In this document: piece by piece, positions 8,291 through 17,188 of the stretch
Numbering within the stretch: position 1 is the stretch's first letter
Layout: each line of letters opens with the position of its first letter
From: Streptomyces sp. LUP47B
Lineage (GTDB): Bacteria > Actinomycetota > Actinomycetes > Streptomycetales > Streptomycetaceae
Assembly (NCBI RefSeq): GCF_001746295.1
Contig: NZ_MJAH01000008.1
Coordinates: forward strand, 119,906-183,905
DNA length: 64,000 nucleotides
Reading direction: 5' to 3'
Position numbers and translations under genes: made by a program
Notes under the pieces: generated by a model
Databases searched by the model: none
Told to the model about the DNA's origin: nothing
What the model saw: the letters and a program-made list of their open reading frames with translations, nothing else

Positions 8291-9538
8291 ATGAACAGCT
8301 TCTCCGGACGGCGCCGTCCGACCGCCGTGGTCCTGCTCTCCCTGGCCGTCGCCACCGGCGTCACCGCCTGCGGCTCCGGCTCCGGCAGCAGCGGCACCAA
8401 GGGCGCCGACAGCGGCACGTACACCGTCTGGGACCCCTACCCGCAGTTCGCCAAGGGCTCGGCCTGGACGAAACTGCTCGACAAGTGCGGCACCGAGGCG
8501 GGCGTGAAGGTCAAGCGGACCGGCTTCGACACGAGTGACCTGACGAACAAGGCCCTGCTGGCGGCCCAGCAGGGCAACTCCCCGGACGTCCTCATCGTCG
8601 ACAACCCGGTCGTCTCGACCCTGGCCGAGGCGGGCGTCCTCACCACGACCGACGAAAACAAGCTGGACACCTCCAAGGTCGACCCCAACCTCCTCGCGGC
8701 CGGCCAGTCGGGCGGCAAGACCTACGGCACCCCGATCGGCGCCAACACCCTCGCCCTCTACTACAACAAGAAGGTCCTCGAGCAAGCCGGCGTGGACATC
8801 GCCTCGGTGAAGGACTGGGCGTCGCTGACAGCGGCCCTGGAGAAGGTGAAGAAGGCCGGCAAGAAGGGCATCACCTTCTCCGCCATCGGCACCGAGGAGG
8901 GCAGCTTCCAGTTCCTGCCGTGGTTCTGGGGCGCGGGCGCGAAGCTGACCCAACTCGACTCCGCCCAGGGTGAGTCGGCGCTCTCCCTGTGGAAGGACTG
9001 GGTCAAGGGCGGCTACGCCCCCAACTCGGTCCTCAACAACACCCAGACGACCAGTTGGCAGGAGTTCGCGACCGGCGACTACGCCTTCGCCGAGAACGGC
9101 ACCTGGCAGCTCGGCAACGCCAAGAAGGCCGGCCTCGACTACGGCGTGCTCCCGATACCCGGCGCCTCCGGCGGCGGCGCCGCCGCCCCGACCGGCGGCG
9201 AGTTCGTCACCCTCCCGGTCCAGGACGACACCGGCCGCTACGCCACCACCCAGAAGCTGGCGACCTGCCTGACCAGCACCCAGAACCTGTACGACACCGA
9301 CACCACCCTGTCCTACGTGGCCCCCACCAGCGAGGTCCAGGACAAGCAGGTGGCGGCGAACGCGGAGCTGAAGCCCTGGGTCGACGCGGTCAAGGCGGCC
9401 AAGGGACGCACCAGTGACGACCTGGGGACCAAGTACCCCAAGATCTCGGAGCAGATGTGGAAGGCCGTCCAGTCGGCGCTCAGCGGCTCGAAGTCACCGA
9501 AGGACGCGCTGAACGCCGCGCAGTCCGCCGTCAAGTGA
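8291..9538 (+). CDS. Sugar ABC importer, extracellular substrate-binding lipoprotein
   Basis: 415 aa. The N-terminus is a lipoprotein signal with lipobox GVTA-C (Cys27) followed by a Gly/Ser linker, so the protein is anchored outside the membrane. The remainder has the fold signature of family 1 (maltose-type) binding proteins, including the ENGTWQLGNAKKAGLDYGVLPIPG region. The ATG follows AAGGAACC. It lies 136 bp after the LacI gene and is followed by two permeases. Specificity cannot be deduced. The context of a clan-A hydrolase and an (alpha/alpha)6 glycosidase suggests an oligosaccharide. Confidence 0.93.
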   Translation: MNSFSGRRRPTAVVLLSLAVATGVTACGSGSGSSGTKGADSGTYTVWDPYPQFAKGSAWTKLLDKCGTEAGVKVKRTGFDTSDLTNKALLAAQQGNSPDVLIVDNPVVSTLAEAGVLTTTDENKLDTSKVDPNLLAAGQSGGKTYGTPIGANTLALYYNKKVLEQAGVDIASVKDWASLTAALEKVKKAGKKGITFSAIGTEEGSFQFLPWFWGAGAKLTQLDSAQGESALSLWKDWVKGGYAPNSVLNNTQTTSWQEFATGDYAFAENGTWQLGNAKKAGLDYGVLPIPGASGGGAAAPTGGEFVTLPVQDDTGRYATTQKLATCLTSTQNLYDTDTTLSYVAPTSEVQDKQVAANAELKPWVDAVKAAKGRTSDDLGTKYPKISEQMWKAVQSALSGSKSPKDALNAAQSAVK

Positions 9539-9558
9539 GCACACCCCGGGGCCAGTTG

Positions 9559-10512
9559 ATGAGCCAGACGACACAAGTGCCGCGCCCGCGGACCGACTCC
9601 AAGGGCGCGGCCCCCGAGGCGCGACGCCGACCCGCCTCCCCGCAGTGGGCCGCCTGGGCCTTCCTCGCCCCGGTGACCCTCTACCTCGTCCTGTTCTACG
9701 CCTACCCGCTGTACCGCAACCTCGACCTGAGCCTGCGCCACTACACCGTGCGCTCGTTCGTGCGGGGCGACGCGCCCTTCACCGGCCTGGCGAACTACCG
9801 CACGGTCTTCGACGACCCGACCTTCGCCCCGGCCCTGCTCCACACCGTGGTGTTCACCGGCGTGTGCCTGGTCTTCCAGTACAGCATCGGCCTGGCGCTG
9901 GCCGTCTTCTTCAACCAGCACTTCCGGCTCTCCGCCACCCTGCGGGCCCTGTTCCTGGTGCCGTGGCTGCTGCCGCTGATCGTGTCGGCCTCCACCTGGT
10001 CGTGGATGCTCAACAGCGAGTCCGGCATCGTCAACGCCGTGCTGCACGCCGTCGGGATCGGCCCGGTGAACTGGCTGACCTCGCCGTCCTGGTCGCTGAC
10101 CTCGGTGATCATCGCGAACATCTGGATCGGCGTCCCCTTCAACCTGGTCGTCCTCTACAGCGGACTGCAGTCCATCCCCGGCAGCCTGTACGAGGCGGCC
10201 GCCATCGACGGCGCGGGCCCCTGGCGGCGCTTCTGGAGCATCACCTTCCCGCTGCTGCGCCCGGTCTCCGCCATCACCCTGCTGCTGGGCCTGGTCTACA
10301 CACTCAAGGTCTTCGACATCATCTGGATCATGACCAAGGGCGGCCCGGCCGACTCGTCCACCACCTTCGCCACCTGGTCCTACCAACTCGGCTTCGGCAA
10401 CCTGCTGCCCGCCTTCGGCCCCGGCGCCGCCGTCGGCAACCTGCTGGTGGTCGCCGCCCTGGTCTTCGGCCTGGTCTACGTGCGGGTCCAGCGAAAGCAG
10501 GCGCTGTCATGA
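9559..10512 (+). CDS. Sugar ABC importer, permease (MalF-type)
   Basis: 317 aa with about six membrane helices and the cytoplasmic EAA loop (YEAAAIDGAGPWRRFWSITFP, about residues 213-233) that docks the ATPase. The start at 9559 (ATG) leaves a 20-bp gap after the binding protein. A GTG at 9535 that overlaps the upstream stop would add eight residues and is an alternative. The downstream permease begins inside its stop codon. No ATPase gene follows; Streptomyces importers of this class commonly share the MsiK ATPase encoded elsewhere, and that is the inference here. Confidence 0.92.
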   Translation: MSQTTQVPRPRTDSKGAAPEARRRPASPQWAAWAFLAPVTLYLVLFYAYPLYRNLDLSLRHYTVRSFVRGDAPFTGLANYRTVFDDPTFAPALLHTVVFTGVCLVFQYSIGLALAVFFNQHFRLSATLRALFLVPWLLPLIVSASTWSWMLNSESGIVNAVLHAVGIGPVNWLTSPSWSLTSVIIANIWIGVPFNLVVLYSGLQSIPGSLYEAAAIDGAGPWRRFWSITFPLLRPVSAITLLLGLVYTLKVFDIIWIMTKGGPADSSTTFATWSYQLGFGNLLPAFGPGAAVGNLLVVAALVFGLVYVRVQRKQALS

Positions 10513-11318
10513 GAACCCGTCTGAAGACCGCCGTGGGCCTGCTGCTGACCGCGATCACGCTCTTCCCGGTGTACTGGATGCTCAACGTGTCCCTCACCCG
10601 CGACCAGGACATGCGCAAGAGCCCGCCGGACCTGTTCCCCGCCCACGTCACCCTGGAGGGCTACCGGGCCGTCGTCGACCAGCAGTTGCCCTACCTCGGC
10701 ACCAGCCTCGTCATCGGACTGGGCACCGTCGCCCTGACCGTGGCGCTCGCCGCCCCCGCCGGCTACGCGCTGGCCAAACTGCGCCCACGCGGCGGCGGAA
10801 TCATGAGCTTCGTCCTGCTGGCCGCCCAGATGATCCCCGGCATCATCATGGCGATGGGCTTCTACGCCATCTACCTCCAACTCGGCCTGCTCCAGACCGT
10901 TCCCGGCCTGATCGTCGCCGACTCCACGCTGGCCGTCCCCTTCGCCGTCCTCATCTTCACGGCGTTCATGTCCGGCATCCCCGGCGAACTCCTCCAGGCC
11001 GCGAGGACGGACGGCGCGGGACCCCTGCGCACCTTCTGGTCCATCGTCCTGCCGATGAGCCGCAACGCCGTCGTCACGGTGTCCCTGTTCGCGTTCCTGT
11101 GGTCCTGGTCCGACTTCGTCTTCGCCAGCACCCTGGTCAACGGCGGCGCCCACGAGCCGATCACCCTGGGCATCTACCACTACATCGGCAACAACAACCA
11201 GCAGTGGAACGCCATCATGGCCACCGCCGTCGTGGCCTCCCTGCCCGCCGCGGTCATCCTCGTCCTCGCCCAGCGCTATGTCGCCGCCGGTGTGACCGCC
11301 GGTGCCGTCAAGGACTGA
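10509..11318 (+). CDS. Sugar ABC importer, permease (MalG-type)
   Basis: 269 aa, starting with an ATGA overlap with the previous permease (ATG 10509, upstream TGA 10510-10512), which indicates translational coupling. Six predicted helices are present, with an EAA-like loop (LLQAARTDGAGPLRTFWSIV) in the second half. It forms the transmembrane pair with the preceding protein. The longer frame that continues upstream is out of phase with the real gene there and was not used. Confidence 0.93.
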   Translation: MRTRLKTAVGLLLTAITLFPVYWMLNVSLTRDQDMRKSPPDLFPAHVTLEGYRAVVDQQLPYLGTSLVIGLGTVALTVALAAPAGYALAKLRPRGGGIMSFVLLAAQMIPGIIMAMGFYAIYLQLGLLQTVPGLIVADSTLAVPFAVLIFTAFMSGIPGELLQAARTDGAGPLRTFWSIVLPMSRNAVVTVSLFAFLWSWSDFVFASTLVNGGAHEPITLGIYHYIGNNNQQWNAIMATAVVASLPAAVILVLAQRYVAAGVTAGAVKD

Positions 11319-11376
11319 CCTCCGCGGCGCAGCCTTCCCCCCTGACGATCCCTGCTCGAGAAACGAGTGCCCCTTC

Positions 11377-13110
11377 ATGACCGCCGACCGCTCCGGCCCG
11401 GCCTTCTCCGTCCACGACATCCCGTTCAGCACCTACGGATCCTGGTTCGGCATCTCCCCGGTGGTGGCGGAGAAGACGTACGCCGATGACCTCCACCTCG
11501 TCTCCCACCAGAACGGCATGCACGCCGTCCTGAGCCTCGTGCCGCTCGACCCCGTGACCGGCGAGCGGGCCGGGACCCGCGTCGAGGCGACACCGGGACT
11601 GCTCAGCTGGACCGGTACGGACGGGCGCATCGACCTCGCCTACGAGTCACCCGACACCGTACGGCTGCGCGGTGCGGGCGTGCCGCTGCGGATCTCGGCG
11701 GCGGCCCGGACGCTGACCCCGTTCAGCGGAACGTACTTCTACCGCGAACCGGCCGTGGACGCCTATGTGTTCACGTCGTACGAGACCGGACGGCGCTACC
11801 GTGTCTCGGTACTCTCCGGCACGGTGGCCGACGTGTTCGGCAGCCAGGCACTGGGCAGTGCCGACCGTGGTGTCACCGTCGCCGACGCGGACGGCGGCTG
11901 GGAGATCGCGGTCGAGGAACTCGACACCGCCCGCCCTCCCTACGTGCCGACGGCGGCCTTCGGCAAGGTCGTCGAGGCCGCGCGGAACTCCTTCGCGGAC
12001 TTCGTCGACACCGTGGCCCCCTGGCGCTCGGCCGCCACCTCGGCCGCCGAACTCGCCGCCTACGTCCTGTGGTCGGCGACCGTACGCCCGGCCGGCCTGG
12101 TCACCCGCCCCGGTGTTCTGATGTCCAAGCACTGGATGGACAAGGTGTGGAGCTGGGACCACTGCTTCAACGCCCTTGCCCTGGCCACCGGTTGCCCCGA
12201 ACTGGCCCGGGACCAGTTCCAGCTGCCCTTCGACCACCAGGACGAGACCGGGGCGCTGCCCGACTCGGTCACCCACTCCGAGGTGCTCCACAACTTCGTC
12301 AAACCGCCCATCCACGGCTGGGCGTTCGGCCATCTGCGGCGCCGGCTGCCCACGCCGTTGGGGCGGGCGGAACTGACCGGGACGTACGAGAGGCTGGAAC
12401 GCTGGACGGAGTTCTGGCTCACCGCCCGCCGTGCCCCCGGCGCGACCCTGCCGCACTACCAGCACGGCAACGACAGCGGCTGGGACAACGCCACCACCTT
12501 CGATCCCGAACGCGTGGTCGTCACCGCGGACCTCGCCGCCTTCCTCACCCTCCAACTGCGTGAACTGGCCGACCTGGCAACGCACCTGGAGAGACCGGAC
12601 GACGCCAGGCGGTGGACGCGGGCCGCCGAGGAGACACAGCAGGCGATGCTCGACCAGCTCTGGACGGGCGACCGGTTCGTCGCCCAGGGCGTCGACAGCG
12701 GCGACACCTGGGGCACCGCCGGCCTGCTCGACCTGATGCCCATCGTGCTGGGCGAGCACCTGCCGCCCGAGATCGGCGATGTCCTGGCCGGCCGTATCGA
12801 GGCCCACCTGACCCCGTACGGCCTGGCCACCGAGCTGCCGGCCTCGCCGCACTACCTCGCCGACGGCTACTGGCGCGGCCCGATCTGGGCCCCCGCAACG
12901 ATCCTCGTCGAGGACGGTCTGCGGCGCGGCGGCCACCTCCGGCTGGCGGACGAGATCAGCGCCCGCTTCCGCGCGCTGTGCGAGGAGCACGGCTTCGCGG
13001 AGAACTTCGACGCCCTGACCGGGACGGGCCTGCGCGACCGCGCCTACACGTGGACGGCCGCCGCCTACCTCCTCCTCGCCGAAGCCCACGCACAGCGAGA
13101 GGGCCGGTGA
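11377..13110 (+). CDS. Cytoplasmic GH63/MGH1-like (alpha/alpha)6 glycosidase
   Basis: 577 aa with no signal peptide, so it probably acts on imported oligosaccharide. The C-terminal two thirds carry the signatures of the glucosidase/mannosylglycerate-hydrolase (GH63-like) group: a WSWDHCFNALAL block (about residue 262), NFVKPPIHGWA, HGNDSGWDNATTF with the probable catalytic Asp, and GYWRGPIWAPATI near the end. The N-terminal part is a beta-rich domain. The ATG at 11377 is 58 bp after the permease stop, with only a weak ribosome site (GAAACGAG). As last gene of the locus it is the expected intracellular processing enzyme. Alpha-glucoside or related substrates are plausible but not proven. Confidence 0.85.
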   Translation: MTADRSGPAFSVHDIPFSTYGSWFGISPVVAEKTYADDLHLVSHQNGMHAVLSLVPLDPVTGERAGTRVEATPGLLSWTGTDGRIDLAYESPDTVRLRGAGVPLRISAAARTLTPFSGTYFYREPAVDAYVFTSYETGRRYRVSVLSGTVADVFGSQALGSADRGVTVADADGGWEIAVEELDTARPPYVPTAAFGKVVEAARNSFADFVDTVAPWRSAATSAAELAAYVLWSATVRPAGLVTRPGVLMSKHWMDKVWSWDHCFNALALATGCPELARDQFQLPFDHQDETGALPDSVTHSEVLHNFVKPPIHGWAFGHLRRRLPTPLGRAELTGTYERLERWTEFWLTARRAPGATLPHYQHGNDSGWDNATTFDPERVVVTADLAAFLTLQLRELADLATHLERPDDARRWTRAAEETQQAMLDQLWTGDRFVAQGVDSGDTWGTAGLLDLMPIVLGEHLPPEIGDVLAGRIEAHLTPYGLATELPASPHYLADGYWRGPIWAPATILVEDGLRRGGHLRLADEISARFRALCEEHGFAENFDALTGTGLRDRAYTWTAAAYLLLAEAHAQREGR

Positions 13111-13121
13111 GACGAAGTTGT

Positions 13122-13144
13122 GCACGTCCCGGCGGGACCCGTGC
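13122..13144. terminator. Imperfect stem-loop between convergent genes
   Basis: A GC-rich stem (GCACGTCCC pairing with GGGA..CGTGC, with a 2-nt bulge) lies in the 34-bp gap between the convergent glycosidase and RidA-like genes. It is a reasonable bidirectional terminator. Confidence 0.5.
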
Positions 13145-13552
13145 TCAGTCGAGGACAGCGACGGCCTCGATCTCGACCAAGTGATCGGGGACGTCCAGTG
13201 CCGCGACGCCCAGCAGCGTGGCCGGCGGGGCCGGGGTGACGCCCAGTCGCGCGGCCGCCCGGGACATTCCCTCCAGGAGGAGGGGCATCTTGTCGGGCGT
13301 CCAGTCGACGACGTGGAAGGTCAGTTTCGCCACGTCGTCGAAGGAGCCGCCGGCTTCGGCCAGGGCCGTGCCGATGTTGACGTAGCACTGCTCGACCTGC
13401 GCGGCGAGGTCGCCCTCACCGATCGTGCGGCCCTCGGCGTCCCAGGCGACCTGCCCGGCGACGAAGACCAGCTTCGTACCGGACGCGATCGCCACCTGCC
13501 GGTAGACATCGATCTCCGGCAGCCCGCCGGGATTCAGCAAGGTGATGGCCAT
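13145..13552 (-). CDS. RidA/YjgF-family protein
   Basis: 135 aa, close to the usual 125-130 aa. The start at 13552 (MAITLLNPGG) has GGAGG eight bases upstream; an ATG five codons earlier overlaps that ribosome site. Family features include VFVAGQVAWDAEG, EQCYVNIGTALAEAGGS and the C-terminal LVEIEAVAVL strand. RidA deaminases need an arginine in the PxARxxV segment. Here the equivalent reads PAPPATLLGV with no arginine, so it is probably not a classical enamine/imine deaminase. It is convergent with the sugar operon. A near-perfect palindrome lies 42 bp upstream of the start. Confidence 0.88.
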   Translation of the reverse strand: MAITLLNPGGLPEIDVYRQVAIASGTKLVFVAGQVAWDAEGRTIGEGDLAAQVEQCYVNIGTALAEAGGSFDDVAKLTFHVVDWTPDKMPLLLEGMSRAAARLGVTPAPPATLLGVAALDVPDHLVEIEAVAVLD

Positions 13553-13593
13553 CCTCGACGCCTCCATGGTCGGGCCCCATGAGCCCGTGGTCT

Positions 13594-13607
13594 CCAGTAG
13601 TTACTGG
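13594..13607. promoter_or_regulatory. Palindromic operator candidate upstream of the RidA-like gene
   Basis: CCAGTAGTTACTGG has 6-bp arms around a GT centre, 42 bp upstream of the RidA-like start. Sites of this general shape serve MarR/HxlR-type regulators. No intact regulator of that kind is adjacent, so the call rests on symmetry and position only. Confidence 0.45.
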
Positions 13608-13777
13608 GGAACCGTAGGAGAGTGCTCGCTGACATGGAAGAACGCACTTTTCCGTGCCTGGGGAACCCGACGGTGACCAAGCAGTTCAGCGGCCTTCCCC
13701 GCGGGTGTACTCGGGTACACGACCGTCCACTCGGTGACACGCGTCGATGCCGGGTCGGAGGCCGAGGGGTTTTCCGG

Positions 13778-14112
13778 CCACGGGATACTTGCCGGAGACG
13801 ACGTCGAGCACTCCGTACACGCCGTCACCGGCTCCACCTCCGTCGGCCGGCAACCTCAAGCGCGTCTGGCTGAAGTCGGCCCACTCGTCCGTCGTCGACC
13901 GGGTGACCGTCGCCCTCGGCGGCAGTGGACGCGTCCTGCTGCCACCATCAGCGGGTGGAGCGCCTCGGAGCCGGGCTCAGGGTCACCGCACGGGCCGCTG
14001 ACGGCACGGTGGAGGGGCTCGAACTCCCGGTCCTGCCCGGATGGTTCACCGCCGTCCAGTGGCATCCGAAGTGCCCGCCCAGCAGTGCCTGTTCGACGCC
14101 CTGAGGGCATCG
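13778..14112 (+). pseudogene. Decayed class I glutamine amidotransferase (peptidase C26, gamma-glutamyl-GABA hydrolase-like)
   Basis: No continuous frame codes here, but family fragments appear in order in different frames. From 13778 comes GILAGDDVEHSVHAVTGST, resembling the HxVxxxxGS strand. Near 13940 comes CCHHQRVERLGAGLRVTARA, resembling the SxHHQAVDRLGxGLxVTA segment, which runs into TVEGLELP and FTAVQWHP, the catalytic-His motif. A further frameshift gives EVPAQQCLFDALR, the usual C-terminal helix. The N-terminal half with the nucleophile Cys is absent. The segment 13610-13777 is unassigned. A short frame at 13634-13690 (MEERTFPCLGNPTVTKQ) could be a remnant of another gene but is not recognisable. 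Confidence 0.75.
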
Positions 14113-14267
14113 CCCCCCGGAGGCAGGACCTCCCTCCGAGCCGGTGTCGTAGAGCCGTCCGCGGGCGCCGGATCGGTGAAGTGCCGGTGAAAACCCGGTG
14201 GAAGCGCTGTCAGTGGGGCCGCTTATGCTGCACCGGACGATCACGCGGGACCAGGGGAGGGCGCGGC

Positions 14268-15251
14268 ATGTTCGGCAAGCTGTTCGGCAGGGATGCGGAG
14301 AGACCGGTGGCGGATCCGCACGCCCTGCCCGTCCCGCGCAGACAGAAGAACGGGACGTATCCGCTGCGCGCCCTCGGGGACACGCGGGTGCTCGCGCTGG
14401 TGGAGGCGGCCGACGCCGGTGACTGGGAGGCGGTCAAGGAAGCCCTTGCCCCCTTCGATCTCGGCCGCGACCACGCGGTTCTGGGTCAGCTCGCCGACCT
14501 GGACGGAGTGCAGGACTGGATCGGCCGGGCCGTACAGGAGGACAAGGAGCACCGGGCGACCGCCCTGCTGGTATCCGGGGCGCGCCACATCAGCTGGGGC
14601 TGGGAAGCGCGCACCTCCGCGCGTGCCGTGAACGTCACGCAGGAGCAGTGGCGCGTCTTCCACGAGCGGCTCGAGATCGCCGAGGAACAGCTGCTCGAAG
14701 CCGCCGAGCTGCGGCCCGACTGGGTCACCCCGTGGCGTCGCCTCCTCACCTCGGGTCGTGGCATGTCCCTGAGCCCCGCCGTCAACGAGACCCGGCGCGA
14801 CGCCGCCCTGCGCCGCGACCCGCTGGACCTGGACACCCACATCGAGTGGGTGTCCCAGTTGCAGCCCCGATGGGGCGGCGAGCCGGGCCAGGCCCTGGCG
14901 TTCGCCCGCGAAGCCTTCGCCGGCGCGCCCGACGGGCACCGTCTCGGCTGTGTGATCGCCATGGCGCACATCGAGGAGTGGGTGGAGTCGGACAACCGTG
15001 ACTGCCTGCAAGACCCGCGGATCCGGACCGAGCTGAGGGAGGCCGCGGAGCGCAGCATCCTGCACCACTCGTACGAACGCCGCCTGGGCTGGCAGGGCGA
15101 CTACAACATCTTCGCCATGGCCCTGTCGCTGGCGGGCAGCAGCAAGGCCTCCAATGTCTTCCGCGAACTGGACGGTGTCTTCACCGAGTGGCCGTGGACC
15201 TTCATGGCGGACCCCCAGAAAGCGTACGCGCGCTTCCGCAAGGCCTTCTGA
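14268..15251 (+). CDS. Uncharacterised 327-aa protein upstream of the HSP90 gene
   Basis: 327 aa, soluble, no signal peptide or membrane segment. The ATG at 14268 follows GGGGAGG. It is helix-rich: a short ALVEAADAGDWEAVKEALAP repeat-like helix pair begins near residue 45, and a longer helical region runs from about 130 to 300. This resembles helical-repeat (TPR-like, possibly DUF4034-type) proteins, but I cannot assign it firmly. It lies 75 bp upstream of the htpG-like gene on the same strand, so it could belong to one functional group with the HSP90 and TPR proteins. Function unknown. Confidence 0.8.
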   Translation: MFGKLFGRDAERPVADPHALPVPRRQKNGTYPLRALGDTRVLALVEAADAGDWEAVKEALAPFDLGRDHAVLGQLADLDGVQDWIGRAVQEDKEHRATALLVSGARHISWGWEARTSARAVNVTQEQWRVFHERLEIAEEQLLEAAELRPDWVTPWRRLLTSGRGMSLSPAVNETRRDAALRRDPLDLDTHIEWVSQLQPRWGGEPGQALAFAREAFAGAPDGHRLGCVIAMAHIEEWVESDNRDCLQDPRIRTELREAAERSILHHSYERRLGWQGDYNIFAMALSLAGSSKASNVFRELDGVFTEWPWTFMADPQKAYARFRKAF

Positions 15252-15326
15252 GCCGAAGGCCGCACGTCCCCGCCCGTCCCGGCCGGACCATCGCCCACCC
15301 GCCGTTCCCATCTCCCGGACTGCCCC

Positions 15327-17186
15327 ATGCCTCTGCGCCATGACTCCGCCGACCACGCCTCCACTGACCGCACCTTCCAAGTGGACCTGCGCGGCCTCGT
15401 CGATCTCCTCTCCCACCACCTCTACTCCAGCCCCCGCGTCTACCTGCGCGAACTCCTGCAGAACGCGGTGGACGCGCTCACCGCCCGGCACCGCCTCGAA
15501 CAGGGCGCCCCCGCCGACGCGTTCGGCATCCGCCTGTACGCCGACGGTGCGGTGGTCCGCGTCGAGGACGACGGCATCGGCCTCACCGAGGCGGACGTGC
15601 ACACCTTCCTCGCCACGATCGGCCGCAGCAGCAAGCGAACGGACCAGATCGCCGAACAACGCGCCGACTTCATCGGCCAGTTCGGCATCGGCCTGCTCTC
15701 CTGCTTCCTGGTCGCGGACGAGATCCATGTGCTGAGCCGTTCCGCCCGCACCCCCGAAGCCCCCGCCGTGGAATGGCGCGGACGCGGCGACGGCAGCTAC
15801 ACCGTCCGCACCCTGCCCGCCTCCGCGCGCCCCCGGCCCGGCACCACCGTCACGCTGACGCCCCGCGCCGACGCGGGCGAATGGACCGGCCCCGCCCAGG
15901 TGCACGCGCTGGCCCGGCACTTCGGCTCGCTGCTGCGCCACCCGGTGACCTTCGACGACGGCACCGGCGGCCCTGGCGCGTCCGTGGGGGCACCCGTCAA
16001 CCCCGAGCCCGCACCCTGGGCGCGCAGCCACGCCACTCCCGGAGCCCGCTCCCGCGCCCTGGCCGCCTACGGCGAGCAGGTCTTCGGATTCACGCCGCTG
16101 GACACCATCGAGCTGGACCTGCCGGCCGTGGGCCTGAAGGGCATCGCGTGCGTGCTGCCGGAGACGGTCCCCGCCGGGCGCCGCCACGGCCACCGTGTGC
16201 ACGTCAAAGGCATGCTGCTGTCCGAGCAGGCCGAGGAAATCCTGCCCGACTGGGCGTTCTTCGTCCGCTGTGTCGTCGACGCCGAGAGCCTGCGCCCGAC
16301 GGCGTCCCGCGAGTCCCTGTACGAGGACGACACCCTCGCCGCCGTACGCGACGCCCTCGCCGAGCGCCTGCGCGCATGGATCGCCCGGGCCGCCGCCAGC
16401 GACCCCGAGCTGCTCGGCCGCTTCCTCCAGGTCCACCACCTGGCCGTGAAGTCGCTCGCGGTGCACGACGACGAGATCATGCGGATGCTGCTGCCCTGGC
16501 TGCCGTTCGAGACCACCGACGGACACGCCACCCTCGACGAGTTCGCGCGCACCCACCGCACCGTCCTCGTGACCTCGAGCGTGGAGGAGTTCCGCCAGGT
16601 CGCCGCGATCGCCTCGGCCGCCGGGCTCGGCGTCGTCAACGGCGGCTACACCTACGACCGTGAACTGGTCCACCGGCTGCCCGAGATCAGGCCCGAGGTC
16701 AGCGTCGCCGACCTCGACCCGTCGACCCTCACCGCCCACCTCGACCCCGTCGACCGGGAGACGGAACTGGCCGCCGCGGCCTATCTCGCCCAGGCCCGCG
16801 ACGCCCTCGCCGTCTTCGACTGCGATGTCGCGCTGCGCACCTTCCAGCCCGCCTCCGCCCCCGCCCTCCTCCTCGACAGCCGTGAGGCCAGGCACGAACG
16901 CACCCGCTCGCAGCTGGCCCGCGAGCAGCAGGGCGGCGTGTGGGGCGACATCCTCGGCGCCCTGCGCCAGGAGGCCCCGCGGGCCCAGCTGATCCTCAAC
17001 CAGCTCAACCCGCTGGTGCGCACCGCCGTCACCATCGACGAGCCCGAGCTGGCCCGCACCAGCGCCGAAGCCCTCTACGGGCAGGCCGCGATGCTGTCCC
17101 GCCGCCCGCTCAGGCCCGCCGAGTCGAGCCTCATCAACCGCTCCTTCCTCGACCTCCTCGCCCACGCCCTCCGCAAGGACAGCTGA
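15327..17186 (+). CDS. htpG: HSP90-family chaperone (HtpG-like)
   Basis: 619 aa, near the 624 aa of E. coli HtpG. The N-terminal GHKL ATPase domain is intact: ELLQNAVDAL (about residues 44-53, with catalytic Glu and Mg-binding Asn), VEDDGIGLTEADV (DxGxG), TIGRSSKRT, and GQFGIGLLSCFLVADEI as the glycine-rich lid. The middle domain retains the ASRESLYED region equivalent to the conserved SRE arginine loop. The C-terminal dimerisation region is divergent. HSP90 proteins are ATP-driven clamps that remodel clients. The TPR gene starts 2 bp after its stop, which in eukaryotes is the typical HSP90 cochaperone class. It is clearly different from canonical bacterial HtpG in sequence and may be dedicated to a partner. 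Confidence 0.9.
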   Translation: MPLRHDSADHASTDRTFQVDLRGLVDLLSHHLYSSPRVYLRELLQNAVDALTARHRLEQGAPADAFGIRLYADGAVVRVEDDGIGLTEADVHTFLATIGRSSKRTDQIAEQRADFIGQFGIGLLSCFLVADEIHVLSRSARTPEAPAVEWRGRGDGSYTVRTLPASARPRPGTTVTLTPRADAGEWTGPAQVHALARHFGSLLRHPVTFDDGTGGPGASVGAPVNPEPAPWARSHATPGARSRALAAYGEQVFGFTPLDTIELDLPAVGLKGIACVLPETVPAGRRHGHRVHVKGMLLSEQAEEILPDWAFFVRCVVDAESLRPTASRESLYEDDTLAAVRDALAERLRAWIARAAASDPELLGRFLQVHHLAVKSLAVHDDEIMRMLLPWLPFETTDGHATLDEFARTHRTVLVTSSVEEFRQVAAIASAAGLGVVNGGYTYDRELVHRLPEIRPEVSVADLDPSTLTAHLDPVDRETELAAAAYLAQARDALAVFDCDVALRTFQPASAPALLLDSREARHERTRSQLAREQQGGVWGDILGALRQEAPRAQLILNQLNPLVRTAVTIDEPELARTSAEALYGQAAMLSRRPLRPAESSLINRSFLDLLAHALRKDS

Positions 17187-17188
17187 CG

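Noticed and set aside
13601..13837. Short minus-strand frame containing AGKAAELLGHRR, like part of a MerR-type helix
   Set aside because: The similarity is a few residues only, with no ribosome site and no continuation.
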